A stretch of 64,000 nucleotides of DNA from Cornus controversa (taxonomy: Eukaryota > Streptophyta > Magnoliopsida > Cornales > Cornaceae), in NCBI GenBank assembly GCA_026545225.1, contig CM048845.1, forward strand, positions 56,396,033 through 56,460,032, given 5' to 3'. This document shows, piece after piece, positions 22,201 to 34,392 of the stretch; the first letter of the stretch is position 1, and every line of letters starts with the position of its first letter. Made by a program: the position numbers and the translations under genes. The notes beneath the pieces are model-generated. The model was not told where the DNA came from. It was given only the letters and a program-made list of their open reading frames with translations, and did not search any database.

Positions 22201-22888
22201 TTATATACTTACTCATGAAAATTGCCTGAAAGAAGCTCTTAAAGTTTTGGGCAAAATGAAAGAGGCAGGTTTGCAACCTGATTCTACCACTTATAACTCT
22301 ATGATACGTCCCTTATGTGAAGCAGAAAAGCTAGAGGAGGCAAGAACCATATTGGCTTCTATGCTGGGGGATAATATCAGTCCAACTATTGAGACATACC
22401 ATGCATTTCTCGAGGTTGCAAGTTTGGAGGAAACTTTAGAAGTTCTTAGCCATATGAGGAAAGCTGCTCTTGGTCCGAACTGGGATACCTTTCTTCTGAT
22501 TTTCAGTAAATTCTTCAAATTGGAGCAACCTGAAAATGCCTTGAAGATTTGGGTGGAAATGAAGCAGTATGAGGTAATGCCTGATTGTGCACATTACACT
22601 TTGTTGGTGGAAGGGCTGGCAATGTGTGGGTTATTGACCAAGGCCAGAGAACTCTACGCTGAAATGAGATCAAATGGCATTTTAGACAACCCAAAGCTCA
22701 AGAAGCTTTTGAAGGAACCAGAACGAGGCAGCAATAATCAAAGAGAATCACAAGGGCAGCTTACTGTTGTGAGACGCATCAAGAGAGGTACCCAGGTATG
22801 TCATGCGAAAAGCAGTTTGATTAGAAGAAAGAAACGTGGTAAGCGGTCTAGAAAGAAGACAGCAAGCGTAACACAGAACTCTGGCTAA
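19236..22888 (+). CDS. Pentatricopeptide repeat protein, At1g80880-like, two exons
   Basis: Exon 1 is 19236-19855 and exon 2 is 21787-22888, joined across a 1931-bp intron with GT (19856) and AG (21786) ends; the splice keeps the frame (AG+C codon) and gives 573 residues. The N-terminus is rich in Arg, Ser, Thr and Pro with few acids, as expected for a mitochondrial targeting peptide. P-type 35-residue PPR units start around residue 210 and run to about 510; good examples begin VYNSLIYILTHENCLKEALK and TYNSMIRPLCEAEKLEEAR. MISCFSKVGNLFDSLRLYDE and LNGWCNIS closely match what I recall of Arabidopsis At1g80880, a predicted mitochondrial protein. No DYW or E domain. P-type PPR proteins bind organelle RNA sequence-specifically. 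The C-terminus (RRKKRGKRSRKK) is very basic. The frame is intact; I judge it functional. ATG 19236 is the first in frame before the targeting sequence. Confidence 0.9.
19856..21786 (+). other. Intron of the PPR gene
   Basis: Donor GGTAAC and acceptor TTTTGACAG border the intron, which is AT-rich and long for a PPR gene (most have none). It carries a decayed LINE fragment in reverse orientation at about 20640-20960. The rest shows no gene. Confidence 0.8.
20640..20960 (-). mobile_element. LINE-type reverse transcriptase C-terminal fragment
   Basis: Minus-strand frames give FRYLGSIIQKNEG, then after a stop and frameshift WIKW and LCDKWTSNKLKGKFSRMV, then IKPSILYGAECWVLKKKQE. This is the C-terminal part of the reverse transcriptase of plant non-LTR retrotransposons (usual pattern YLGSII...GVLCD...LKGKFYRTAIRPAMLYGAECW). 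It is broken by several stops. It lies inside the PPR intron and is antisense to the gene. Confidence 0.7.
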
Positions 22889-24142
22889 ATATTCAAATCT
22901 GTGAAGGGTCACTTGTGTCTAGCTGATAAGGAAAAGCACCATAAAAGGATAACTTTAAACTTTACAGCTACCAATAGCAAGCAGTAATTCAATTGGTTTC
23001 TGTAGCCTGCTCGTGGAAACCTCAGCAACAAGAAGTCACAGTTCAAGTTGATGCTCGGAATGGAGTGGGGCTGGGTGGTTATACACCATTCTAGCTTGAG
23101 GGAAACATCTGTTCTTAATGCACAAAATGAAGGCCTAATGGAAGGTTTTATTTTGCAGCTCAGAAAAGGAGGTAGTAATATGGTTATAGAAGATAATTTA
23201 AGAGCCTCTCTTGCCAGATATTATTTGTTGTGCTTCCAAGCATTCATAGATATCTGGAACCTCTGGTCAAGCATCTCAGTTATTTCAGGTAGCTTCTGGC
23301 AAACTTGCAAGTTGATTTCTAATTAATCAACTTCTCAATGAAGGTTCTTTGAATTGGTAATCATAAGTAGCATCACTGGTAATGTAGCAAAACCATTGCT
23401 GTAATTGTTACTGTATGGATGGTCGGTATGCTGAAATGTACTTTTAAACTTCCAATTTCCAGAACATAAAAAAAAATAGGAAGTGGACTGATTTTGGTTT
23501 TTTCCATCAAATTTTGCTAAATGAAGGCCAATATTTTGTTTGAATGCTATTCAGAATGGATTTGGAAATGTCTTTTTTCATTATGGATTTTCAAGTGGTT
23601 TTCAAAATTTTCATTTTGATCTTTTGGCTGGATTTTGTAAAAAGTAGATACAGTGACTTGAAGGCGAATAAGAAGTTATGCAGATTTATGCGACTTTGAG
23701 GCTGTGTACGAATACGATCACTCTCCTTGAGGCGTTATTTGCCCCCTCACGAGTTTGCTCTTAGGTTTTTATTTGGCAAAATAATTCCGAATACAACAAA
23801 GTCTGAAAAGAAGAATGACTTGGGCCTAATGTCGCCGCACGCAATCCATTGCCCCCCGCGCACGGAGAACATTTGCCAAAATTTCATATTTTCCCTCCAT
23901 TTTATTTTTCAAATTTACATTAGAAAGCAATTTATTTCCTTGTACTACAATCTACTCAACAGATTTGTGATGTAAATTCTCTTGGTTCACCAAATTTCTT
24001 TTGTCTCGTCACCATGGAACCAGCTGTTTATAAGGTTTGTGTCATTAACATCTTTCAATAAAGCCACTCTCATTTATTTAATAGGTTATCCGAGTTGAGA
24101 GTGAGTCTAGGTTATTCCAGTCTGACCTAGACGTCACATGTT
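22889..24142. other. 3' flank of the PPR gene and spacer
   Basis: The first few hundred bases are probably the 3' UTR of the PPR gene. Open frames at 23048-23326 and 23727-23975 have no recognisable motif and I treat them as chance. I see no other gene or clear repeat. Confidence 0.5.
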
Positions 24143-24607
24143 CAGTGACGAACTCAGGAATTTTTGTGAGGGGGCAACCTTTAACACTAATTTTTTTTTA
24201 AGTCATTGTAATAATTCTGTTGAATAAATTTATCATTGTTCATTAATAATTTTTACTTTATTATTAAAAAATTTCAAAAAAAATATTTACTTCATTATTT
24301 TTTTAATTTATCTATTAAAAATTAAATGAATTTATTAATTTAAATTATTTGTATAGATATAGAGAGAGAGGGGACAGAGAGAAAAAAAGGGAAAAAGAGA
24401 GAGAGGGGACGAAGAGGGGAAAAGAGAGAGAGATAAATATTAAAAAAAAAAAATTAGGAGGGCTTAGTGGGTTTTTTTTGTAATTTTAGGGGAGGCAAGG
24501 AGTTATATATAAGTATATAATTTAAAAAATAAGGGTATATAAAAGAGGGAAAATTTTTTTGAGTGGGGGCATCTGCCCCCACTAGACCCAATGTGGGTCC
24601 GTCCCTG
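24143..24607. mobile_element. hAT-like non-autonomous element, 465 bp
   Basis: The ends are CAGTGACGAACTCAGG on the left and, reverse-complemented on the right, CAGGGACGGACCCACA, which is the CAG-start inverted repeat style of hAT elements. The flanking 8-mers are CACATGTT (24135-24142) and CATATGTT (24608-24615), one difference, fitting the 8-bp hAT duplication. The interior is AT- and GA-rich without coding capacity. Confidence 0.65.
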
Positions 24608-25194
24608 CATATGTTAGAAACACGAAAATAGCTTCTAAAAGTAAAGTAACTTACACTAAAAGGCGACAAGAGTCTCGTCCACTTGATTTGTCTCTGTATC
24701 AATATCCCATATTTGATAGTTTCTTGAAATGTATGAATGATAGGTCAATTTTGGTTAGTATGTTGAAAGGAGAGAGCTTTACTTCTAACTCACCAGTACC
24801 ATAATTAGATTGGCTAAACAAGGTGCTATAACAAGCCATGCTTGGTGAATGGTGATGTTCCAACGGTCATGCTGATTCTCCTATATCCATGGATTGCGGC
24901 AAAGGTATCCAAGAATGAAAAAGGAAAACACAAGTGCTCCACTTCAAAGCTATCGTTTTGAAAACAGAAATGTTGAATTAATAAATGCCCCACGCATGTG
25001 ATTCTGACATTGCTTTTCAGTCGCGTGGGACTAACATTATTCAAAATATGGCATTTGAATGTGGGACCATTTACTTTTGTACGCGTTTTTGGTGTTGTAG
25101 GATGTTGTGTACGTTTGCGACATAATAAACCCTAGTGCAACAATATTATTTTGAGTCACTAATATAATGGTATTACAGTCTCAATTTAATGTAT
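24608..25194. other. Spacer, nothing recognised
   Basis: AT-rich single-copy-looking sequence; open frames here show no motif or codon pattern that would support a gene. Confidence 0.5.
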
Positions 25195-27153
25195 TAAAGC
25201 AACTCTCATAGCTTTTTCGAATTTACTTCAAATTTTAGGTCCACAGCAACTTTTTCAGATTTTTACTAGCAAAAAAAACAATATTTTAATAAATTTTTTT
25301 AATTAAAATTTAATTTTCTTAATGATTTTTTAAACTATTTTTTAACGGCTATATTTCTAACGACTTTTAAGATGTTATAAAATATTATGAAATTATTTTT
25401 TGTACAAATATATTATTAAACGATACAATATCTATTATAGATTAAACAAAAATAATACAAGTTAAAACGATACAATATTCATCATGGATTAAACAAAAAT
25501 AATAAAACAATACAATTTGCTAACAATTGCACAAGTCCTATGGAGTGCTAGGTGGCCAACATATGCATCCATTTCCATCCGTATTTGCTGTTGTTTTTCT
25601 TATTCCGACTCTGTTTCGCTGCTTTATGTCCTGGTGGTCGGTCTAATGGTTGAGATTCAGCAATATCGGGTGAATCTTCTGACATGTTGAACTGTGCTGA
25701 TCCTTCGCAAGGACTAGAATCGTGCCCTGCATTACTTGATAGAGTTGGTGGGTTTAAGAATGTAACAGGCTCGTTGATGTTGATTCTAGTGCTCCTCTTT
25801 TTTGTGTGCGTAATTTTAGATTGGTTTCTCCTTTGTTCAAGACAATATGCATGCCATGTTGAACAGTTTTTTAAAATGTTCCAACTACTATGGAGTTTAA
25901 ATTCATCATTCATAGTGGCATGATAAAGATATTGAGCTGAAGTAATCTAAATTAAATAATTGTACCATAATTATAATAAAATAATTATTCATTTAAAAAA
26001 TAATATGGTAAAGAAATTAATTAAAATAATTAACTTACCATATCATGATTGTTGAAGTCACTGACCTGATTCATTTCTATTGTAATCAAGCATTTAGATC
26101 ATTTGCTAATTTTTCTTTGGATGGTGGACCAACAATTTGTCAAACCTCCATCATTTCGGGCAATTGGTGCACCAAGTTGTATTTGAAATTCGACAAGAAT
26201 TTTTTCCCATAACATCGACTTCGGTTGGTCTGCATCGGTGATCATTGCTAACTTCCACACATGCACTGCATAGAGCTAGGTCTTCGACGGTGGACCAATT
26301 GGGCATTCGAGAAACCGGTTACTTTTGAGAAGGTCCAACATTACTAGATTACAACAATTCCGACAAATAAAATGGGACTGATTGAGCAGACGAAAATTTA
26401 GTTGATTGAGTAGATGGAAATTGGGAATCACCACCATAACATTCATAAGATTGGTCGAATGATAAAAAATCATCATTTGATAAAGGGTTGAAATTGAAAT
26501 TTGGTGGTGTAAAATTTATGAAATTGGACTTTAGAATAAAAAAATAACTAAGATTGAGAAAATAAAAGATTCTAGGCTTTAAGGAAGAGAAAATATGGAT
26601 ATTTGGTTGTGAGATGAATAAATGTAGGGTTTGGTGTATTTACAAGGGGAAAAATATGAAAAAGAAAAAAAAAACTAAAAAAACAACAAATTCTTTTGTT
26701 ATTTTTCCCCAAAAGAGACGTATAGGCATAGTTTGGGTCTGCCAAATAGTGCCTAATGGCTCTTTGGCAGGCCCAATATTTTTTTATTCTTTATTTTTTA
26801 TAAAAAAAACCCATTTAAAACACCCAAAACCTGAAAAAACGGGTTTTGGCATCCAAGCAGGCTCTGTTTGGAACAATCAACGATCATATAACTGTTGGCG
26901 TACACATGGTGTACCGTGTGTTTTTTTTATTAAAAAAAATACTTACCGATTTCAGTAAGTATTTTTTTAAAAAAATAAGGACCCCTTGAAGCGAAGACCA
27001 CATGAACAGGCTTCGTCTAAAGATTGGCTAGATTTAGCCAACCGTTTGGCCAAGCAAAGCCTGACCCACCATTTTTGGCCAAGTCATTGGAGCCCAAAAA
27101 AGGTGTTGCTTGGCTATATTTGGAGTTTGGCCAAGCCATTGGAGAAGCTCTTG
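25195..27153 (-). mobile_element. Harbinger-like element carrying only ORF1 remnants
   Basis: The left end AAGCAACTCTCATAGC resembles the reverse complement of the right end GAGCTTCTCCAATGGC, a form common in plant PIF/Harbinger elements (GAGCATCTCCAA...). The flanking triplets are TTA and TTG, so the duplication is imperfect. Inside, on the minus strand, lie remnants of the trihelix/SANT-type DNA-binding ORF1 of such elements. No DDE transposase ORF is visible. Ends are approximate. Confidence 0.45.
25548..26476 (-). pseudogene. PIF/Harbinger ORF1-like (SANT/trihelix, NAM-associated) remnant
   Basis: Minus-strand fragments read ARNDGGLTNCWSTIQRKISK (about 26160-26100), the core of the Myb/SANT-like domain of Harbinger ORF1 proteins. 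Then comes a frame (25913-25548) with WNILKNCSTW near its start and RPPGHKAAKQSRNKK near its end, which resembles the NAM-associated C-terminal region (usual RPxGRKAAK). ORF1 proteins help the transposase bind element ends. Stops and missing pieces make it a pseudogene. Confidence 0.6.
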
Positions 27154-28509
27154 CAAGAGAGGATCTAATCCTTAAGTGTGTGGTATTTGATCATGGAATA
27201 TAGATTCTGATACATTAATATATCTATATCTATATAATATAGAAGCTTGGTATAATAAGGCCAAAAGAGGCAATCTAATGGCCAAAAGTGGTTAAAAAAG
27301 TAATCATGTGGTCCAAAATGTCTTTACTATCCACGGTCTAAAATCACTCTATCGAATGATACGATTGTGAGTGCATGATATTACCGTATGTACGAACATA
27401 CACTAGTGTGTGTGTATATATATATCTCTCTTTTTGTCGACAATGATGATGTTCGGGCTCTTAGAACATGTGCACGATTGTTTTGTTTTTGGAGTGACTC
27501 TAAGAAATTTCAAACTCTAGACCCCACGGTCGTATGTGCAAGAAGAGTATATACAAGAAGTTTTGGCATTTTAGTCTGAAAAGCACTATAATTGGGTTTA
27601 TAAAGATAAATCTCTAACAAAACAAATCAATATCAGATTTTAATGTTTAAGCTAGATTCTTGCCTTGAGACTGTTAGGTCACTATAACTTAAAGTCGGCA
27701 AATTTCAGTATAAAACAAAGTACACATCCTTAGTTTTTAACATGTCTATTTTTTCAAAAATAAATTTAGTTACTCAGGGTTAAGTGTTTGTTACCTTGAA
27801 TTCATGAGTTCACCAAGGGTGAAAAGGTAAAAAGACCTAACAAATACTAAACTAACATGTTAGAATTTTAATTAAGCATTCATAACATTTATTATATTTA
27901 GATTGAATTGCATATATGCACGATTGAGTGGTGTAAAACGGGTTGCCAATGGCTATGATGATCGTTTGGACCACCAGAACCAAACAGGTAGGTTGACACA
28001 TTTTTTGGAACTGTTTGTCAAACTCGTTTGACTCGAAAAGATCTATTTCCGATCAAAATCGGGCCAACGATTAATACTCGCCAACTATGCTTGTAACATA
28101 CATTGTGTTTTGTCAAATTCTATTGTTTAGGACTCCAAAATTGCATTTTTTAATCTCATAGGAAGATTGTTGAATATTTCAGAATTTTTTTGGAGGTCTA
28201 AACGAACATGAATTCTTTTGATTTTTGTATTTAAATGTTCTTAGTTAATCTTGTCCTAAAATCCTAAAGTTGCTACATTTTCTTCATAGTAGATTGTTTC
28301 TACTTGGCTTAGGGTCTTGTGGTTTTTCTCATGAGATTTTTCACTTGAATTTGGTGTTCTCATGCAAACGCTTTAAATTTACTTTATACTTTTCTTTATC
28401 ATAGTGTGGTAGTTAATTAGCATGTTGAGATTTGAACCACCATATATAAGTTTATTTTGGTTTTAAGCAACGACAAGAAGTCCTAGCCCTTAGGAGGCTA
28501 TAAATATGG
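27154..28509. other. Spacer, no recognised gene
   Basis: AT-rich sequence with short TA and CA runs near 27180-27430. The open frame 27388-27579 has no motif. Nothing else can be supported. Confidence 0.5.
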
Positions 28510-28514
28510 TTAGG

Positions 28515-29085
28515 GTTGCAAATAAACCGAGTTGTTTATGACAACTTGAGCTTGACCTGTTTAAGGCTTAGCTTAGGCTTGTTTGTTAAGCAAACGAGTT
28601 GAGCTCGATTTCTAGGTTCGTTTAGTAAATGAGCAAATTAAGTTCGGCTCGTGTAGGCTCGTTATATATATTCGCCAAGATAAGCTCGTATAGGCTCGTA
28701 AATACGTTTATAAACATAAGCTTGTATAGGTTCATGAACGTAAAATCATGAACATAGGCTTGTATAAGTTTATAAACAAACCAAAACGATCTTGAGTTAA
28801 ATGAGTGAAGCTCAAGCTTGTCAGGATCTCGAGCCGAGCCCACAAATGAAAGAGTAGAGTTGAGCTTGAACAAACTGTAGTTCGGCTCGATTATTGTTGT
28901 GGACTTAGTCTTGTGACCTAAAACAAAGGCTAGTTGTTTCCATAGATAGGACGAAAAACTCAACCGATCGAACTCAAGTATAGAACTTTTAGGGTTTGGT
29001 TTGCTTGTTTTGGACTTAACTTGAAGTGTGATGAGCTCAAAAAGTTGAGTAGAATCTTGACTCATGTTGTTTGCAAACAGACTCG
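28515..29085. mobile_element. Small inverted-repeat element rich in GAGCTCG-type words
   Basis: The left end (AACCGAGTTGTTTATGACAA, then CTTGAGCTTGA) resembles the reverse complement of the right end (TCGAGTCTGTTTGCAAACAA, then CATGAGTCAAGA). Many copies of GGCTCGT/GAGCTTG words lie between, a pattern widespread in plant non-autonomous DNA elements. The 147-codon minus-strand frame here (29065-28622) looks like a by-product of that repetitive composition. Superfamily not assigned. Confidence 0.4.
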
Positions 29086-29184
29086 ACTTAATTCATGAGC
29101 ATGAGACATATTACTTTTTCATTTTACTTTATATTTATATTAAATTTTATAATTTTTTATTAATAAATATATTACAAACTTTTT

Positions 29185-29365
29185 TACAACTCGGATCTCT
29201 GTGAGATGGCAAGTGCTCTCGTCGAAAGCGATGTGTCACGGGTTCTAGACTTGGGAGCGGGCTTTTCAAAAAATGGGGATAAGATTTACTGACATCTACC
29301 TCTCCCAAACGTTGCTCAAGCAAGTGCCTTGTGCAATGGGTACGACTTCTTATTTTTATTTTTTT
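29185..29365 (+). mobile_element. Au-like SINE with perfect 16-bp target duplication
   Basis: ATATTACAAACTTTTT at 29169-29184 is repeated exactly at 29366-29381. The sequence between contains a tRNA-related B-box-like segment (CACGGGTTCTAGACTTGGG), a middle part with AAAATGGGGATAAGATTTAC, and the 3' end TGGGTACGACTTCTT followed by T-rich sequence, which recalls the plant Au SINE family. It is diverged from the consensus I remember, but the perfect duplication shows a bona fide insertion. Confidence 0.7.
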
Positions 29366-29902
29366 ATATTACAAACTTTTTAAACATGTGTGTTAAAGTT
29401 TGAGCTTGACTTTGATAAAAATAGGTTACAGACTACTCAATGTAGATAGAGAATGACTAACGAATAATTTTTTTTGCTTTTAACCTTGGCAATAAATTTA
29501 CACACACTTCGCTTATTTTTTGTTTTTAACCTTAACAATAAACTCATTCATATATTCACTTTGTTTCTAAAAAGACTTGAATTATTGACTTTCTACTTCC
29601 GAAGATAAGAAAGTATTACTAGATTACAATCTTTTGTAGTCACTAACATATATATAATTTTTCCTGAATCACAAATAAATATGTAATACATGACATTATA
29701 TAAATCATAGGACAATTAAATATTGAATACATGACATTATATAAATCATATGACGACACATATTGACAATCTTTTAATTTCATTATTTAATCGATCCACA
29801 TTTTGGACTTCCAACTCGACTTATTTACATTGTTGGCCTTTTAACTTGACAAACTTAATGAAATATTGTTTATAAGAAATCTATATTTAATGAAAGAGAA
29901 AA

Positions 29903-29907
<5 letters not shown>

Positions 29908-29957
<50 letters not shown>
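29908..29957. repeat. (TA)25 microsatellite
   Basis: A 50-bp uninterrupted TA run about 220 bp upstream of the phytocyanin start codon. Confidence 0.95.
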
Positions 29958-29959
<2 letters not shown>

Positions 29960-30179
29960 GCACTGAAAAGTAAAGTACCCCTCCTTGTAATTGAGAGTAT
30001 ACTGATTCATAGAAAGGGAATTAAATGCCTTTTTTTGCATAACATAAGTAGGTTCAAAATTTCTTGGATCCGTTATATAACTGCTGTGTAGTAAAGATAC
30101 TACTCCATAGTTCCATACTTCTACGCGGTCAACTGTAGTCAACAAAAAAAAAGTTAGCTACTGACCAACCAAATCAATC

Positions 30180-30365
30180 ATGTCCACCTCAGCCTCACCT
30201 CACCGCCTTTTCTTCCTTATCCTCCTCCTCGTCGCCGCCGTCTCCACCGTAGGCGCCACCGACCACATCGTCGGAGCCAACCGCGGTTGGAACCCCGGAA
30301 TCAACTACACTCTCTGGGCCAACAACCACACCTTCTATGTCGGCGACCTCATCTGTAAGTACTAC

Positions 30366-30401
<36 letters not shown>

Positions 30402-30801
30402 TCAGCTCTGTTTATCTCTCTAGATCTATCACACTCTCACTCTCTCTCTCTTCTTTTTTGCAGCATTTAGGTACCAGAAGATGCAGTACAATGTGTTTGA
30501 GGTGAACCAAACAGGCTACGACAACTGCACAACCGAAGGTGCTGTGGGCAATTGGAGCAGTGGAAAAGACTTTATTCTCCTCGACAAAGCCAAGCGCTAC
30601 TACTTCATCTGCGGCACAGGCGGATGCTATAGCGGAATGAAGGTTTCCGTTCTCGTTCATCCTCTTCCGCCGCCGCCTACCGCCGCCGTTGCGGAGGGGA
30701 ACTCGCCGTCGAGTTCCGCCGAGGTTTCCCTATCCCTCCAGGTGGTTGTTAGGGTTCTGATGGTTGTGTTTGCATCGATCTGGATTGGATCTAGCTGCTA
30801 A
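30180..30801 (+). CDS. Early nodulin-like protein (phytocyanin domain), two exons
   Basis: Exon 1 is 30180-30354, exon 2 is 30464-30801; the intron has GTAAGT and TTTTTTGCAG borders, is 109 bp and contains a (TA)n run (about 30371-30398). The product is 170 residues. Residues 1-26 form a signal peptide with a Leu/Val core (LFFLILLLVAAVST). The plastocyanin-like domain (about 27-123) shows DHIVGANRGWNPG, LWANNHTFYVGDLISF and GMKVSVLV. Cys in DNCTT and GGCYSG could form the usual disulfide. Copper-ligand positions are not conserved: the first His site reads Tyr (QYNVFEVN) and the second His site is Gly (GTGGCYSG), so it should not bind copper, as in ENODL proteins. A Pro/Ser stretch and a hydrophobic C-terminal tail suggest a GPI anchor at the plasma membrane. 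Closest remembered relatives are Arabidopsis ENODL17-19. Confidence 0.9.
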
Positions 30802-31904
30802 CATCTGGCTGTGATCGATCTGTTTTCATTTGTACTCAAATTTTATGTGGTTGTGTTTTTTTAATTTATTTGATTAGGGTAATGGAATAGCTAGATCTGT
30901 TTCATCTCTCTTTTTCTTGGTTTTGTTCTCAAGAGTACAAATTTGTTTTGCTTTGCTTTGCTTTGCTTGTTTTTAACGGTGAAGATTTCGAATATATTAG
31001 CAATCTTAATGCAGGTTCGAGTTTGTGTCGAAGTCTCTGGACATCTTTGTTTGAGATTTCCCAATGATGAAAATCAACAGTATAACGGGTATAATCAGTA
31101 ATGCCATTGCAACTTACAAATATCTTTTCAACATTTTTTTTTTTTTTTTTTAATAATGATTTGGCGAGGAAATATCATAATGATGTTAAACTCTACTTAC
31201 AAAAAAAATAATTAAACTAGTCTGATTTCGGCTTGTGTATTATTACTCAAATTTTTTTTTTTTTTTTTACTATCCACTTTCAAAATTTGGCCTTGAGAAA
31301 TTATACCTTACAATCATTGTACCACGTTATTGGTATAATGAAGCATCAGAAACATATTACTAAAGCAAACATGTTGGTTACATTGACTTTCTCTATTACG
31401 GTTAATCAATATGCAGATCTTAAAAATGAAGTGAAAATGTCATTTATGCCCTTCATTTTATAAGATTAAAATAATAAAAAAATACCTTGTAAACAAAATT
31501 ACTATATTACCCCCTATGTCTCTCTCTCCACCATCCTACAACTAGGGCGACAAACAAGTTGAGTCAAGTAGTGGTATGTTTGAGCTCGCCTCGGTCTTGC
31601 AACAGAGTGCTCGAACTCGAGTTGAACTTCGTCCTAAGTGTTTGAACTCGATTTGTCAACATTCACAACCAACTTGAAACTTGTTACAAATACATATATA
31701 TATTACACACAATCACACATAGGTATGCATAAATTTAGAAAACAAATTAGGCATTTTTCTGTGTGTGTATATATATATGTTTGATCGTACCTAGTCGTTG
31801 AGTTGAGTTGTAACTGACCTTGTTCTACACTTCAATCTCTAATCTCCACAAGTTTTTGCCATCAAAAGGCATTCCAGACTTGCAGATCTACCATTAACGC
31901 GATA
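30802..31904. other. 3' flank of phytocyanin gene and spacer
   Basis: A 3' UTR probably covers the first 200-300 bases. A CTTTG pentamer run lies near 30948-30968 and poly-T runs at 31134-31152 and 31251-31268. A short GAGCTCG-type segment around 31555-31680 resembles the element at 28515-29085. No gene seen. Confidence 0.5.
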
Positions 31905-34392
31905 TGTTATGCCCCGATTTCTCATACCCAAATTGATACAGAAATTAAGGGTGAGGAAAGTTACACATCAACGCTTTCATCGTTGATTATTCTCATTTTC
32001 CTTCCTTATCATGAAAGCTCACGAAACCTCATAATGAAACTAACTAAATTTAATAGTCTCACACTAGGCTACGTACGTATGTCGCTACCCTAATTTCACT
32101 CACAAGATAACTTATCCCATTTCAGCCCAGTTTCAGTTGGCTGATCATTTTTTCAACCCGTTGAAATGGTCTATTTCATTTGACTGAAACCCAGTTTTAG
32201 TCGACCGAAATGATAGTTTCACTGATCCTAGTTTTCTAAACTCTCGGCTTTGAAAATTCTAATTCAACCAGACAGTTGATGCATCTGCCGATTGACTAAT
32301 GGTTGAATTTCGGTTGGTTGAAGCCTAGTTTCGGCCAACCGAAACAATGGTTTTCTTGACTCAAAAAATCCCAACTCTTGGGTTTCAATTTCCTAAATCG
32401 TCCAGCCAGCTAATAGGCCCCTACCAGGCAACTGAAACCCCCTAGATCAGCCCAAACACCTGTTTAAGTATATCAAACCATTCACATAGCCTAACATACA
32501 CTTATACATGTCTATATACAATTATAACATGTATAAAAATCAATTAAATCATAAAAATACTTCATACTTGAAAATATACTCCATTTATACAAAATTTTCT
32601 TGTCCAAAACCAACATTCATAGTACAAGTGCCTATATACAACATCTCAAAACATAAGTCTCCTTATAAATTTCTAAATGCACAGTGTCTATATTATGGAT
32701 GTGCATAACATAAAAACAACCAAAAAGAGTTCTTCCAACTCTAAATCCAACTCAAGGTTGGTCACTATCCATGACATCTTTGCCATGACTTGAAATTGTT
32801 AATGTAGGGGCATGAGCAAAAGCCCGCATGTCTAAAGTAATACGTTGTGTAATCCACCCACATCCAACAATTCATACTTATGCATAAAATGGAAGAATGT
32901 CATAATACAACAAAAGAACATACCACTTAACAATCTAGTCAAAACACGTTCATACATGAACATGGCATACATATCATAACATATGGCAAATCACAAATCC
33001 TTAAGTTGTCACATGCATACTCGCACCATTTCGTCATAACATTATTATGACAATAAACAATTTAAAATAAAGTTCATCTCAAAATCACATAGTACTCAGA
33101 ATGCTCACACTCACACACCCTCTGGTACACGCCTAAGCTCCGTACCCATTCCTAGTTATTATGGGCTACTAACTCTCGGTAAGTAACCTCTTGCGCAAGT
33201 TTGAGGATTTTCAACTCCAGAGGATCTATTCCTCCCTATTTTTCAACCCGAGTCACCTTTCCAAGAAAAATCAACACTTATTGCTAAACATGTTACATTT
33301 AGCATTTACATAAACACACATCGCCAAACATGTCACATTTAGCATTTACATACACAATTAATCAAGGCATAAACAGCCATTTCATGTCTTAGGTTCATTT
33401 CTAGTATGTCATGTAAGGAATCTTTATCTACTCATTCCATAACCATTTTCAAAACAATTTTTCATTGGGACATTTAGCCTAACCACAAAGCACCATATTT
33501 TTTACAAAAAAAAAAAAAACAATAACACATAAACCTCATATATGCAAAAGATCACATATTGCATATAATCACAAGATCTATTCTCTATATTACCATTCAA
33601 CATTCAAGCTATTTTCACCAAAGAAAACTTGTAAACATCCACCTAAACATGAAATCATCATTATAAGACCCTAAATCACAACTATAACATGTGAAGGTCA
33701 TAGTTTATGTTTTAATATGAAAATGAACATGAAAAGAAGACAAAAAAACACACTTCCTACCTCAAGAGATGATATTTCTAACCAAACCCTTAGTTCAACT
33801 GAACCAAAAATACCCAAACTTGACTTTGTTTGGATCAAATCGATGCTCTCAATGCGTGGAATAACCTTTCTTTCTCCGACACCTTTAGAATCAAGCCTTA
33901 AGGCTTTCAAATCTTAGAGAGAAGATAAAAGAGATAAAGAGTAGAGAAGGAGGAGCTTTGATCAGATGTGTAGAGAGAGAAAATGACTGAAAATATATGT
34001 CTCCTGATATTTATAGCCTTTACGGTGTGAAATGACCAAAACGCCCATACGTCACTTAACGTACCTCCCCGACCTCCGTTTTTAATTCTGGAAGCAATTA
34101 TGGCTCCGAAATCAACTCCTTATATCTTCTAAAATTTCATTTGGTCCAAAACCAAAAATACATTTTTTCAAAAATTTATCCGATTTTTTGGATCCACTCG
34201 ACCCATGTCTCGGGTCCCGCCGACCTAAAAATCCTAAAATGAGCCTAATGGTCCAGAAAACTCTCCGGACCTCTAAATGAATCCCCACATGCAAATCTCC
34301 TTCATAGCACAGGCTTATCTATTTATAATCCCATTTTACAAAATAAATAAATAAATGAATAAAATAATAATAATATTTTTTTGATATCTACA
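31905..34392 (-). repeat. 3' LTR of minus-strand Tekay-like chromovirus
   Basis: On the minus strand it begins TGTAGATATCA directly after the polypurine tract AAGGTGGGGAGGT and ends GGGGCATAACA, 2488 bp with TG...CA ends. The integrase/chromodomain end lies just upstream on the minus strand. Its layout resembles the solo LTR at 35594-37966 (ACGGAGGTCGGGGAGGTACG against ACGGAATTCGAGAGGGTACA regions). It contains a palindrome cluster at 32120-32345. No coding capacity. Confidence 0.75.
32120..32345. repeat. TTTCGGTTGGCCGAAA-type palindrome cluster in LTR
   Basis: Related palindromic words recur: AGTTTCAGTTGGCTGA (about 32129), TTCATTTGACTGAAAC (about 32176), TTTTAGTCGACCGAAA (about 32193), TTTCGGTTGGTTGAA (about 32307) and GTTTCGGCCAACCGAAAC (about 32328, 7-bp perfect arms). 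CCTAGTTT/CCCAGTTT precedes several of them. Confidence 0.8.

Noticed and set aside
23048..23326. 92-codon plus-strand open frame downstream of the PPR gene
   Set aside because: It falls in the probable 3' UTR and flank, has no recognisable motif and no supporting context.
28622..29065. 147-codon minus-strand open frame
   Set aside because: It lies in a repeat rich in GAGCTTG/GGCTCGT words, has no known domain and no splice or promoter context; it reads as a by-product of repeat composition.
32508..32708. Small open frame in the Tekay-like LTR
   Set aside because: AT-rich LTR sequence with no motif; LTRs of this clade are non-coding.
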